Part shown: in pieces, positions 1-6,429 of the stretch | Layout of the letters: every line of letters begins with the position of its first letter | Numbering within the stretch: the stretch's first letter is position 1 | Assembly (NCBI GenBank): GCA_046233135.1 | Contig: JBJXHN010000003.1 | Coordinates: 310,001 to 374,000 of the forward strand | Origin: JBJXHN01 sp046233135 | Lineage (GTDB): Bacteria > Pseudomonadota > Alphaproteobacteria > Rhodospirillales > Rhodospirillaceae | Length of the DNA: 64,000 nt | Direction: 5' to 3' | Position numbers and translations under genes: made by a program | Notes under the pieces: model-generated | What the model saw: only the letters and a program-made list of their open reading frames with translations | The model's database searches: none | Told to the model about the DNA's origin: nothing

Positions 1-195
1 GATGACATCATGCTGAACTACCAGACCACCTCGTTCCACGACGCCCTTTATGCCCGCGCCGTGCTTGGCCTGAAGCCGGCCCCGGAATTCGCCGACTGGC
101 TGGCGCGCATGCGGATCATGGACGCGGATGGCACCCTTCAGGTGACCGACCGCCTGCCCGCCCCCTTCGAAGCCGCTTTGGCGCTCGCCCGATAA
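1..195 (+). CDS. eutB: Ethanolamine ammonia-lyase large subunit, C-terminal fragment
   Basis: Only the last 64 codons are in the window; the frame is open from base 1 and ends at TAA 193-195. The segment DDIMLNYQTTSFHDALY and the following GLKPAPEFADWL match the highly conserved C-terminus of EutB, the catalytic large subunit of adenosylcobalamin-dependent ethanolamine ammonia-lyase (ethanolamine to acetaldehyde plus ammonia). The small-subunit gene eutC starts 16 bases downstream, which supports the call and indicates one transcript. No microcompartment gene is visible, but everything upstream lies outside the window. Confidence 0.93.
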   Translation, partial: DDIMLNYQTTSFHDALYARAVLGLKPAPEFADWLARMRIMDADGTLQVTDRLPAPFEAALALAR

Positions 196-211
196 GGAGG
201 CTTGTCTCACG

Positions 212-1042
212 ATGGCCGACACCCCTGACGACAAGACCGCCTCCCCCGTCATCGCCAATCCGTGGCAGGACCTGCGGCGCTACACGGCCGCCCGCATCGC
301 CCTGGGCCGGGCGGGGGTCAGCCAGCCGACGGCTCCGCAGCTGGCCTTCCAGCACGCCCATGCCCTGGCCCGGGACGCCGTGCACACGCCGCTGGACATC
401 GACCACCTGCTGGCCGACCTGCGGGCGGCCACGGGGAAGGAACCGGTCCGCCTGCACAGCGCCGCGCCGGACCGGGCGGCCTATTTGCAGCGTCCGGACT
501 GGGGCCGCCGGCTCGCCCCGGACTCCCGGGCAGCGCTGGAAGACCTGGCCGGGCAGACGGACGCCGCTCCGGATGTGGCGGTGGTGATCGCCGACGGCCT
601 GTCGGCCTTCGCGGTGCAAAGCCACGCTGCGCCGCTGCTGGCGGCCGTCCTGCCATCGCTGGCGGAACGCGGGATTTCGGTATCGGCCCCGGTGGTGGTG
701 GAACAGGGCCGCGTGGCGGTGGGCGACGCGGTGGGGCACCTGCTGGGCGCCCGCCTGACCCTGCTGCTGGTGGGCGAGCGGCCGGGTCTCAGTTCGCCGG
801 ACAGCCTGGGGGTCTATCTGACCCACGCCCCTGGCCCGGGCCGCACGGATGCGGACCGCAACTGCCTGTCCAACATCCGCCCGGACGGCCTGCGCATCCC
901 GACCGCCGCCCGCACGGTCTGTTACCTCGTCGACGCCATCCTCACCCGGGGCCTCTCCGGCGTCGGCCTGAAAGACGACACGGTGGCGGAAGTGGAAGAC
1001 GGCGGGGAAAACAGCGGCGTGGGCAACTTCCTGCTGGGATGA
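212..1042 (+). CDS. eutC: Ethanolamine ammonia-lyase small subunit
   Basis: 276 residues, close to the usual EutC length. EutC binds adenosylcobalamin together with EutB and is needed for ethanolamine deamination. Family landmarks are visible: the N-terminal NPWQDLRRYTAARIALGRAG block, DVAVVIADGLSAFAVQSHA in the middle, then the GRVAVGDAVGHLLGARL and ERPGLSSPDSLGVYLTH blocks and RNCLSNIRPDGL near the end. The start follows an AAGGAGG ribosome site at 194-200 that overlaps the eutB stop, so the pair is probably translationally coupled. A hairpin with a T-run at 1056-1094 follows and probably ends the transcript. Confidence 0.96.
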   Translation: MADTPDDKTASPVIANPWQDLRRYTAARIALGRAGVSQPTAPQLAFQHAHALARDAVHTPLDIDHLLADLRAATGKEPVRLHSAAPDRAAYLQRPDWGRRLAPDSRAALEDLAGQTDAAPDVAVVIADGLSAFAVQSHAAPLLAAVLPSLAERGISVSAPVVVEQGRVAVGDAVGHLLGARLTLLLVGERPGLSSPDSLGVYLTHAPGPGRTDADRNCLSNIRPDGLRIPTAARTVCYLVDAILTRGLSGVGLKDDTVAEVEDGGENSGVGNFLLG

Positions 1043-1049
1043 TGAAAGG

Positions 1050-1083
1050 GGAGGTCTGGAGGGTCCAAGACCCTCCAGCACTT
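1050..1083 (+). repeat. Hairpin repeat, copy 1
   Basis: A 34-base sequence containing a perfect 10-bp inverted repeat (CTGGAGGGTC, loop CAA, GACCCTCCAG at 1056-1078). An identical 34-base copy lies at 1938-1971. It looks like a dispersed intergenic palindrome placed at gene 3' ends. Confidence 0.8.
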
Positions 1084-1094
1084 TTTTCCTTTTA
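1056..1094 (+). terminator. Rho-independent terminator after eutC
   Basis: The perfect 10-bp stem at 1056-1078 is followed by CAC and a run of six T then CCTTTT. It lies 14 bases after the eutC stop. A second inverted repeat (GGGGGACC...GGTCCCCC, 1101-1120) lies just beyond and could serve the converging nuclease-like gene. Confidence 0.7.
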
Positions 1095-1130
1095 AGTGCC
1101 GGGGGACCAGCGGGTCCCCCGGACCCCCGT

Positions 1131-1592
1131 TTAGTTGGTCATACACCATCCGGGGAAAAAGCCAGCCCGGTGGGCATGGCCCTCCGACCGCATGACCTCT
1201 CCCAGGTCCCAGTATTCGACCTCGCCGGCCGGCAGCAAAGCCCGGGCCATGATGGGACCGTCGGGAGCAGGCTGGACGACGTCGGTCAGGATCACCGCCT
1301 TGCCCAGCGCCAGGGCTTTCAGGTGGCGCCGCGCGGCCTTGGCGGCGGTGCGTTCGGTGACACATTGGCCCTCCATCAGGGGGGCGTGGGTGTCGGACAA
1401 ATGAATGCGGGTGACAATCTCCCTATCGATCCAGATTTGCACACGCACATCCAGCGTCGCACCATCGGGCACGCGCAGAACGGTGGCGGGATAGACGCCG
1501 GGCAGAGGCTCGTCGGCCAGGGCAGCTCCGCTCGCCGCCGCCCCGATCAGGGCGGCCGCAAGCGCGATGAGTTTAAATATCATGGCTGGCAA
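1131..1592 (-). CDS. Secreted staphylococcal-nuclease-fold protein, probably inactive
   Basis: 153 residues with an N-terminal signal peptide (hydrophobic stretch about residues 5-24, likely cleavage after ALA-26). The rest follows the thermonuclease (SNase) pattern: VLRVPDGATLDVRVQIW, then RIHLSDTHAPLMEGQC, then an alanine-rich helix and LGKAVILTDV. The signature positions are changed: DGDT reads DGAT, the usual IDAPE reads THAPL, and the later DxxGR arginine is missing (APDGPIMA). Members with intact motifs cleave nucleic acids with calcium; this one probably binds without cutting or has another role. It converges on eutC and is separated from it by two hairpins. Confidence 0.65.
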   Translation of the reverse strand: MPAMIFKLIALAAALIGAAASGAALADEPLPGVYPATVLRVPDGATLDVRVQIWIDREIVTRIHLSDTHAPLMEGQCVTERTAAKAARRHLKALALGKAVILTDVVQPAPDGPIMARALLPAGEVEYWDLGEVMRSEGHAHRAGFFPGWCMTN

Positions 1593-1693
1593 GAAGAGCC
1601 GGCCGGAGGATATCGGCGGCCGCGTACGGGCCGGGCCAGAGCGCCGGACTCAGAGCATCGGAAACCGGGATAGCCCGGCCCGCCGACGCCGCC

Positions 1694-1783
1694 TTATCCT
1701 CCGACCGGTCCCTCCCCACCACCGCGTATCACACGCGATGGTGTCGAATTCGCCGAAAGTGAGGTATAGCTTTGGACATCCAT
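1694..1783 (-). CDS. Candidate 29-residue peptide
   Basis: A short frame that starts ATG at 1783 and stops TAA at 1694-1696. It reads MDVQSYTSLSANSTPSRVIR followed by a glycine-rich tail. An AGGAAACAAGG sequence precedes the ATG, although its spacing is not ideal. The upstream minus-strand sequence contains a TATAGT box near 1891-1896 and two hairpins. Nothing in the peptide is recognised; it could be a leader peptide or chance. Confidence 0.2.
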   Translation of the reverse strand: MDVQSYTSLSANSTPSRVIRGGGEGPVGG

Positions 1784-1937
1784 CAGCCTTGTTTCCTGTA
1801 ACGGTGTGAAGGTTGGTGGTAGGGGCGGGTCGGTGCTGGACACACCGGCTCGTCCCGCTTCTCTGTCCGCCACCGGGCGGACGCATCCCGACTATAGCGC
1901 GCGAGAGGATCCATTGCTATTATAAATAGAACTCATA

Positions 1938-1971
1938 GGAGGTCTGGAGGGTCCAAGACCCTCCAGCACTT
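1938..1971 (+). repeat. Hairpin repeat, copy 2
   Basis: Identical over 34 bases to 1050-1083, including the perfect 10-bp stem (1944-1966). Similarity resumes further on: CTGGTCCCCCGTTTACTTG at 2000-2018 resembles the sequence after copy 1. In this copy the flank is read as the last codons of the LysR gene, so the repeat has apparently supplied that protein's C-terminus. Confidence 0.8.
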
Positions 1972-1977
1972 CTGTCC

Positions 1978-2880
1978 TTAAAAATCCCGGAAGTCTCCTG
2001 GTCCCCCGTTTACTTGCCGGCGGGCGGCGTCAATGAACGCCCGGATATTGGGCTGGTCCTTTCGCCCACTCTGGAACAGCAGCGAGACGGGCAACGCGGG
2101 TTCCACATCATCGGCCAGCACCTGCCGCAGCCGGCCGGCCGCCACCTGGTCGGCGATCTGATAGGACAGTGTCTGCACGATCCCCAGCCCCGCCACCGCC
2201 GCCGAAACCGCCGCATCGACACTGTTCACCGACAGGCGCGGCGGCAGGCCGGATCGCCGCACGTCCTCGATACGCCAGCCGCGATGGGGGGCCGTTTCAT
2301 CTTCCAGCGCGATCAGGTCGTGGTGGCGCAGGTCGGCCAGGGTCTGCGGCTCCCCCCGCGCGTCCAGATAGGCCGGGCTGGCGCTCAGCACCCGGCGCAC
2401 CTGCCCGATCCGCAGCATGTGCATGGAGCTGTCGGGCAGGTCGGCGATGCGCACGGCGATATCCACCCCCTCCTCCACCAGCCGCACCACCCGGTCCACC
2501 AGCAGCAGTCGCACCTGAAGCTCCGGATACAGCCCCAGCATCTCCACCACCACCGGCAGCACATGCAGCCGGCCGAACATCACCGGCGCCGTCACCGTCA
2601 GCCGGCCCCGGGGGGCCTGGGCCGCCCCCCGGGCCGTGTCGAACGCCCGGTCGATCTCCGCAAGGCCATTCCGGCAGCGCTCCAGGAACACCGCTCCCTC
2701 GTCGGTCAGACGGACACTGCGGGTCGTGCGCATCAGCAGCGACACCCCAAGACTGGCTTCAAGCTCGGCAATCGAGCGGGTCACCGTCGTCGGCGACAGG
2801 GCCAGCCGCCGGGCCGCCTCGGCGAAGCTCGCGTGCTCCGCCACGCTGATGAAGGTCCGCAGGGATCGCAGCCTGTCCAT
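1978..2880 (-). CDS. LysR-family transcriptional regulator
   Basis: 300 residues. The N-terminal winged helix-turn-helix is clear (MDRLRSLRTFISVAEHASF, then AEAARRLALSPTTVTRSIAELE and LLMRTTRSVRLTDEGAVFLER), followed by a periplasmic-binding-protein-like effector domain from about residue 88. The gene is divergent from a glutathione-S-transferase gene 124 bases away, and a palindrome in that gap (2909-2931) fits a LysR operator. The usual arrangement suggests it controls the divergent gene and itself; the inducer is unknown. The last codons (VNGGPGDFRDF) derive from an intergenic repeat. Confidence 0.92.
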   Translation of the reverse strand: MDRLRSLRTFISVAEHASFAEAARRLALSPTTVTRSIAELEASLGVSLLMRTTRSVRLTDEGAVFLERCRNGLAEIDRAFDTARGAAQAPRGRLTVTAPVMFGRLHVLPVVVEMLGLYPELQVRLLLVDRVVRLVEEGVDIAVRIADLPDSSMHMLRIGQVRRVLSASPAYLDARGEPQTLADLRHHDLIALEDETAPHRGWRIEDVRRSGLPPRLSVNSVDAAVSAAVAGLGIVQTLSYQIADQVAAGRLRQVLADDVEPALPVSLLFQSGRKDQPNIRAFIDAARRQVNGGPGDFRDF

Positions 2881-2908
2881 TCGCCCCCTCCCCCGTCACT
2901 ATTTCGTA

Positions 2909-2931
2909 TATCGCAATGATGAAGTGCGATA
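2909..2931. promoter_or_regulatory. Candidate LysR operator
   Basis: Perfect inverted repeat TATCGCA, nine-base spacer, TGCGATA, in the gap between the divergent LysR and GST genes. An outer pair, TTTCG near 2903 and CGAAA near 2946, widens the symmetry. LysR proteins typically bind dyads of this size (T-N11-A type). Function is inferred from position and symmetry. Confidence 0.6.
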
Positions 2932-3004
2932 CTGGTCCATTATCGCGAAACAGGCAATGTGGCAAAAAGAGGCTTCGCAGACATTCCCCGCTCGGAGACC
3001 CGCG

Positions 3005-3619
3005 ATGAAGCTTTACCACTTCCCCCTGTCGGGCCATGCGCACCGCGCCGCCCTGTTCCTGTCGCTCGTCGGCGTGCCCCATACACTGGTCGAGGTGGAC
3101 TTGCGCGCCGGTGCCCAGAAGCATCCCGACTTCCTGGCCCTGAACGCCTTCGGAGAGGTGCCGGTGCTGGACGATGACGGCACGATCATCGCGGACTCGC
3201 TGGCCATCCTGGTCTATGTGGCGCGCAAGGTGGGGCCATCTTCCTGGCTGCCCACCGACCCCGTGGTGGAAGCCGAAGTGCAGCGCTGGTTGTCGGTGGC
3301 GGCGGGCAAGATCGCTTTCGGCGCCTGTGCCGCCCGGCTGGCCGCCCAGTTCGGTGCGCCCTTCAACGCCGAGGAAGTCATCGGTCGCGCCCACGCCAGC
3401 CTGTCCGTGATCGAACAGACCCTGGCCAGCCGCCGCTGGATCGCCGGAACGGAGCGGCCGACCATCGCCGATGTGGCGCTGTACAGCTACATCAAGCGCG
3501 CGCCGGAAGGGAATGTCAGCCTGTCCGGCTATCCCCGGGTCCTGCGCTGGCTGGAGGACGTGGAGCAGCTGCCCGGCTTCGTGCCGTTCGCACCGGTCCG
3601 GGCGGCCGCCGAAGGCTGA
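3005..3619 (+). CDS. Glutathione S-transferase family protein
   Basis: 204 residues from ATG 3005. The N-terminal thioredoxin-like half begins MKLYHFPLSGHAHRAALFLS and contains the glutathione-binding GEVPVLDDDGTIIADSLAI segment (cis-proline VPVL and the acidic-Ser pair). The C-terminal half is all-helical with RRWIAGTERPTIADVALYSY, the family's N-capping region. It would act in the cytoplasm, conjugating or isomerising electrophiles with glutathione; the substrate is unknown. The frame is open far upstream, but the start is set by homology and by the operator-containing gap shared with the LysR gene. Confidence 0.9.
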   Translation: MKLYHFPLSGHAHRAALFLSLVGVPHTLVEVDLRAGAQKHPDFLALNAFGEVPVLDDDGTIIADSLAILVYVARKVGPSSWLPTDPVVEAEVQRWLSVAAGKIAFGACAARLAAQFGAPFNAEEVIGRAHASLSVIEQTLASRRWIAGTERPTIADVALYSYIKRAPEGNVSLSGYPRVLRWLEDVEQLPGFVPFAPVRAAAEG

Positions 3620-3657
3620 GACCCGCCGCACGCCTTAACCCCCAGGGAGCCCCCATC

Positions 3658-4065
3658 ATGCCCTTCGCCACCCTGACCCTCGACCATGTCGGCATCCGGG
3701 TCACCGACCTTGCGACCGCCGAAGCGTTCTACGGCAAGCTGGGCTTTGTCCGCGCCCCCGGAGAGTTCGCCCCGGCGGTCCGGGCCTGCGGGCTGATCCA
3801 CCCGTCCGGCCTGCGCCTTCACCTGATCTACAACGGCGAAGCGGCCGAAGAGGGCAATGTTCTTCTCGATGCCCCGGTCAAGCGGCCGGGGTATACGCAT
3901 GCAGCCTTCGTCATCGACAGCATGGACGCGCTGGTCGCCTGGCTGGATCAGGAAGGTATCCGGATCAGCGAAGGCCCGGTCACGTTGGGCAACGGGCGCC
4001 GCAAGGTCTGCTTCATCCGCGACCCCGACCGGAACGTCCTGGAGTTCAACGAGATCCTGGACTGA
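3658..4065 (+). CDS. VOC (glyoxalase/bleomycin-resistance) superfamily protein
   Basis: 135 residues, one VOC module of two beta-alpha-beta-beta-beta units. The start reads MPFATLTLDHVGIRVTDLATA, with a metal-ligand histidine in LDHVGI, and the end reads KVCFIRDPDRNVLEFNEI, with the typical C-terminal glutamate ligand. A GGGAG ribosome site precedes the ATG. It lies 38 bases after the GST gene and reads the same way, so both may be regulated by the divergent LysR protein and handle the same compound. The reaction cannot be read from sequence. Confidence 0.88.
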   Translation: MPFATLTLDHVGIRVTDLATAEAFYGKLGFVRAPGEFAPAVRACGLIHPSGLRLHLIYNGEAAEEGNVLLDAPVKRPGYTHAAFVIDSMDALVAWLDQEGIRISEGPVTLGNGRRKVCFIRDPDRNVLEFNEILD

Positions 4066-4387
4066 ACCGCTCCGGAACCGCCGGCGGCATTGATGCGTGA
4101 GTCTTACGCAGCCACTGAGGTTCCCCTCAAGGCTTGATCATCCTGTTCATCGTCAGAGATAAACCGACGAAGAGAGACCGGAGCCCGCCCCTGTGGCGTT
4201 CCCTGGTAATCAGGCTGCATTTCGCGCCGGCCTCCCTCGTCCGCCTGGGGGCATTCGAGGGATCCCTGGATCCGCTGCTCAAGGCCGGCAAGATCCCGGT
4301 TCGCCTCGACGTCGCCGAGTGATTAGAATGCGGGCCGGGAGGGAGGAAAGACGCCTGATCTCGCCGGAAGAGGAAAAGGACCACGCG
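4066..4387. other. Intergenic gap before the serine hydrolase
   Basis: 322 bases without a supported gene. The hydrolase frame stays open backwards to about 4193, but the upstream codons do not look like protein of this family. No clear promoter or RNA structure was seen. Confidence 0.4.
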
Positions 4388-5389
4388 ATGACCGTTTCCA
4401 GACGCCACGCCACCGCGCTGATCGCCGCCGGCCTGACCCTGGGTTCGGGGCTGAAAGCCCATGCGCAAAGCCGCAGCTCTTCGCCGGACGGCCTCGGCGG
4501 GCTGTTCGACCGGCTGCCCCAGCTGCATTCCCTGCAAGTCCGACGGGGTTCCGACCTCGTATTCGCCGACGCGCGCCAGGGCAGCGGGCTCGACCGTCCG
4601 GCCAATATCAAGTCCTGCTCCAAAAGCCTTGTCGCCCTGCTGCTGGGGGCGGCCATCGCCCGGGAGGAGATCCCAGACGTCACCACCTCTCTGGGCAGCA
4701 TCGCCCCCGGCCTGATTCCCGAGGACGCCACCGAGGGCGTGTCCGACCTGACCCTGGAAGATCTGGTGACCCTGCGGGCCGGCCTGGAAGCGACCTCCGG
4801 CCCCAACTACGGCGCCTGGGTGGCCTCGGGCAACTGGGTCGCCAGCGCCCTGCGCCGGCCGATGGTCGATGACCCGGGCGGCCGCATGATCTATTCGACC
4901 GGCTCCAGCCATATCCTCGGCGCTGCCCTGGCGGTTGCCACCGGCAAAAGCCTGCTCGACCAGGCCCGCGACCGACTGGGCGGCCCCATGGGATTCGAGG
5001 TTCCGCCGTGGACCCGGGATCCCCAGGGCTACTACTTCGGCGGCAACCAGATGGCCCTGACACCGCGCGCCATGCTCGACATCGCCACCATGGTCCGCGA
5101 CGGCGGCCGGTTCGACGGACGCACCATCCTGCCGGAAGCATGGATCACAGCGTCCCTGCGGCCCCGGACACGATCGCCCTGGTCGGGCATGGCCTATGGC
5201 TACGGCTGGTTCCTGTCGGACTCCGGCTATGCCCTGGCGCGGGGCTACGGGGGGCAGATCATCGCCGCCCACCCGGACCGGGGGCTGGCGGTGGCCATCA
5301 CCTCCGACCCCACCCGCCCGGCGCGCTCCGGCGGGTATTTCGGTGACCTTATGGACCTGCTCGACGGACCCATTCTGGCGGTGGGGTAG
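4388..5389 (+). CDS. Exported serine hydrolase of the beta-lactamase/class C superfamily
   Basis: 333 residues from ATG 4388, which gives a clean export signal: MTVSRRHATALIAAGLTLGS with a twin-arginine-like pair, probable cleavage after AHA/Q27. The nucleophile motif SxxK is S76-C-S-K79, the second motif is Y169-S-T, and the third-motif position has GYGGQIIAA in place of the lactamase KTG. This combination is typical of DD-peptidase or esterase members rather than true beta-lactamases. It probably acts in the periplasm on an ester or amide. It stands alone, 12 bases before a convergent gene. Confidence 0.85.
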   Translation: MTVSRRHATALIAAGLTLGSGLKAHAQSRSSSPDGLGGLFDRLPQLHSLQVRRGSDLVFADARQGSGLDRPANIKSCSKSLVALLLGAAIAREEIPDVTTSLGSIAPGLIPEDATEGVSDLTLEDLVTLRAGLEATSGPNYGAWVASGNWVASALRRPMVDDPGGRMIYSTGSSHILGAALAVATGKSLLDQARDRLGGPMGFEVPPWTRDPQGYYFGGNQMALTPRAMLDIATMVRDGGRFDGRTILPEAWITASLRPRTRSPWSGMAYGYGWFLSDSGYALARGYGGQIIAAHPDRGLAVAITSDPTRPARSGGYFGDLMDLLDGPILAVG

Positions 5390-5401
5390 AGGCCCCTTCC
5401 C

Positions 5402-5851
5402 TCAGGGCTGAGAGAACACCACCACATCGCCCAGCCACAACGGCCCCAGGTCGTCCGCTTCCAGCGGCAGCCGGCCTTCCTCGGCCTCGGGCGCAGGCGG
5501 GGCCTTGGGATCATAGGCCGGTTCCTCGCGGATCAGGATCGCCGTCGGTCCCGCCGGTCCCGGGCTGGCCGGATCCAGGGCATCCAGGATCGCCGTGGAA
5601 TGATCCCGGAAGACAATCAGCGCCGGCAAGCGGTCCCGCAACCGCCCAAGATCGTTCCAGGGCAGGCGCAGGGGTTCGGCGGACAGGCCGCAATCGGCGG
5701 CAACCGCCACCAGACGGTCCATGGGAAAGGTGTCGCCGGTCAGCCGGTGGCGACCGGCCAGATCATCGTGGTCGGGGGTCAGGCCGCGTTCCCGGGCGAT
5801 CTTCATCAGCCGGGGAAAGAAGCAGCCGTTCACGTCCGGTGGCGCCGTCAT
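5402..5851 (-). CDS. Stand-alone C39-peptidase-like domain protein
   Basis: 149 residues. The segment FFPRLMKIARERGLTPDHDD, then MDRLVAVAADCGLSAEPLRL and LPALIVFRDHSTAILDAL, follows the N-terminal C39-like domain of type I secretion ABC transporters (LapB/HlyB class). In those proteins the domain docks the substrate. The conserved catalytic cysteine motif is not evident, as in C39-like (non-cleaving) domains. Unlike those transporters it has no membrane or ATPase domain. Start ATG at 5851; the MerR gene lies 21 bases upstream on the same strand, so they may be co-transcribed. Confidence 0.6.
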   Translation of the reverse strand: MTAPPDVNGCFFPRLMKIARERGLTPDHDDLAGRHRLTGDTFPMDRLVAVAADCGLSAEPLRLPWNDLGRLRDRLPALIVFRDHSTAILDALDPASPGPAGPTAILIREEPAYDPKAPPAPEAEEGRLPLEADDLGPLWLGDVVVFSQP

Positions 5852-5872
5852 GCCCGCCTCATTCCGCCCATT

Positions 5873-6301
5873 TCATCCGGCCCGACTTTCCCGGGACGGG
5901 GCACCGGCCACCCCGGCGGACGGTCCCGCATCCAGGATCCGCTGAGCCTGGCTTTCCACCGCATCCAGCTCGCGCAGGGTGACTTCGATATCCTCCCGCT
6001 GCTGGGTCAGGATGGCGCGCTGCTCCCGGCAGCTGCCTATCAGCCGGCGCAACTGGGCCTCGCCGGTGGGTTCGGCGTCGTAAAGGTCGATGATTTCCTG
6101 GATGTCGCGCAGGGAAAACCCCAGCCGCTTGCCCCGCAGGATCAGCATCAGGCGGACCCGGTCCCGGGGCGTGTAGATGCGCTTCAACCCCTCGCGCCGG
6201 GGGGTGATCAGGCCCTTGTCTTCATAGAAACGGATGGAGCGCGCCGAAATCCCGAATTCCTGCGCCAATTCCGCGATGCCGAAGGTCGTTTTGTCCACCA
6301 T
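5873..6301 (-). CDS. MerR-family transcriptional regulator (LiuR-like)
   Basis: 142 residues. The N-terminal MerR helix-turn-helix is clear (FGIAELAQEFGISARSIRFY, then EDKGLITPRREG and RIYTPRDRVRLMLILRGKRLGFS), followed by a coiled coil of about residues 75-125. There is no C-terminal metal-binding cysteine cluster. Proteins of this form in proteobacteria include LiuR, which regulates branched-chain amino-acid and acyl-CoA catabolism; that assignment is tentative because no such genes are adjacent. A perfect palindrome of LiuR type lies 8 bases upstream of the start (6310-6327), which suggests autoregulation. Confidence 0.88.
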   Translation of the reverse strand: MVDKTTFGIAELAQEFGISARSIRFYEDKGLITPRREGLKRIYTPRDRVRLMLILRGKRLGFSLRDIQEIIDLYDAEPTGEAQLRRLIGSCREQRAILTQQREDIEVTLRELDAVESQAQRILDAGPSAGVAGAPSRESRAG

Positions 6302-6309
6302 ACGGGATA

Positions 6310-6327
6310 GTTTACGTTTGCGTAAAC
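6310..6327. promoter_or_regulatory. Palindromic operator before the MerR gene
   Basis: GTTTACGTTTGCGTAAAC, a perfect 7-bp inverted repeat with a 4-base spacer, 8 bases upstream of the start codon. It resembles the dyad (TTTACG..CGTAAA) described for LiuR-type regulators, so it is probably the regulator's own binding site. Confidence 0.7.
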
Positions 6328-6429
6328 GGTGCGTCGAGAGGAAATTTCATCGAGGGAATCGGTCAAGCATTGCCGTCCGTCCCGGGTCAGAGGCCACCTT
6401 AGCCCGACAGGAACAGGGTCCCCTCCCGC

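Larger units (their letters stand above)
1593..1977. other. Gene-poor gap with hairpins and a possible tiny ORF
   Basis: No convincing long gene. The gap holds two GC-rich hairpins (1826-1858 region, imperfect; GTCCGCC/GGCGGAC around 1864-1882), a short minus-strand ORF at 1694-1783 described separately, and hairpin repeat copy 2 at 1938-1971. The hairpins could belong to a 5' leader or a small RNA, but I recognise no known RNA family. Confidence 0.4.

Noticed and set aside
1803..1900. A known riboswitch or 6S RNA in the 1593-1977 gap
   Set aside because: The hairpins do not carry the conserved sequences of SAM, cobalamin, speF or 6S RNA that I could check by eye.
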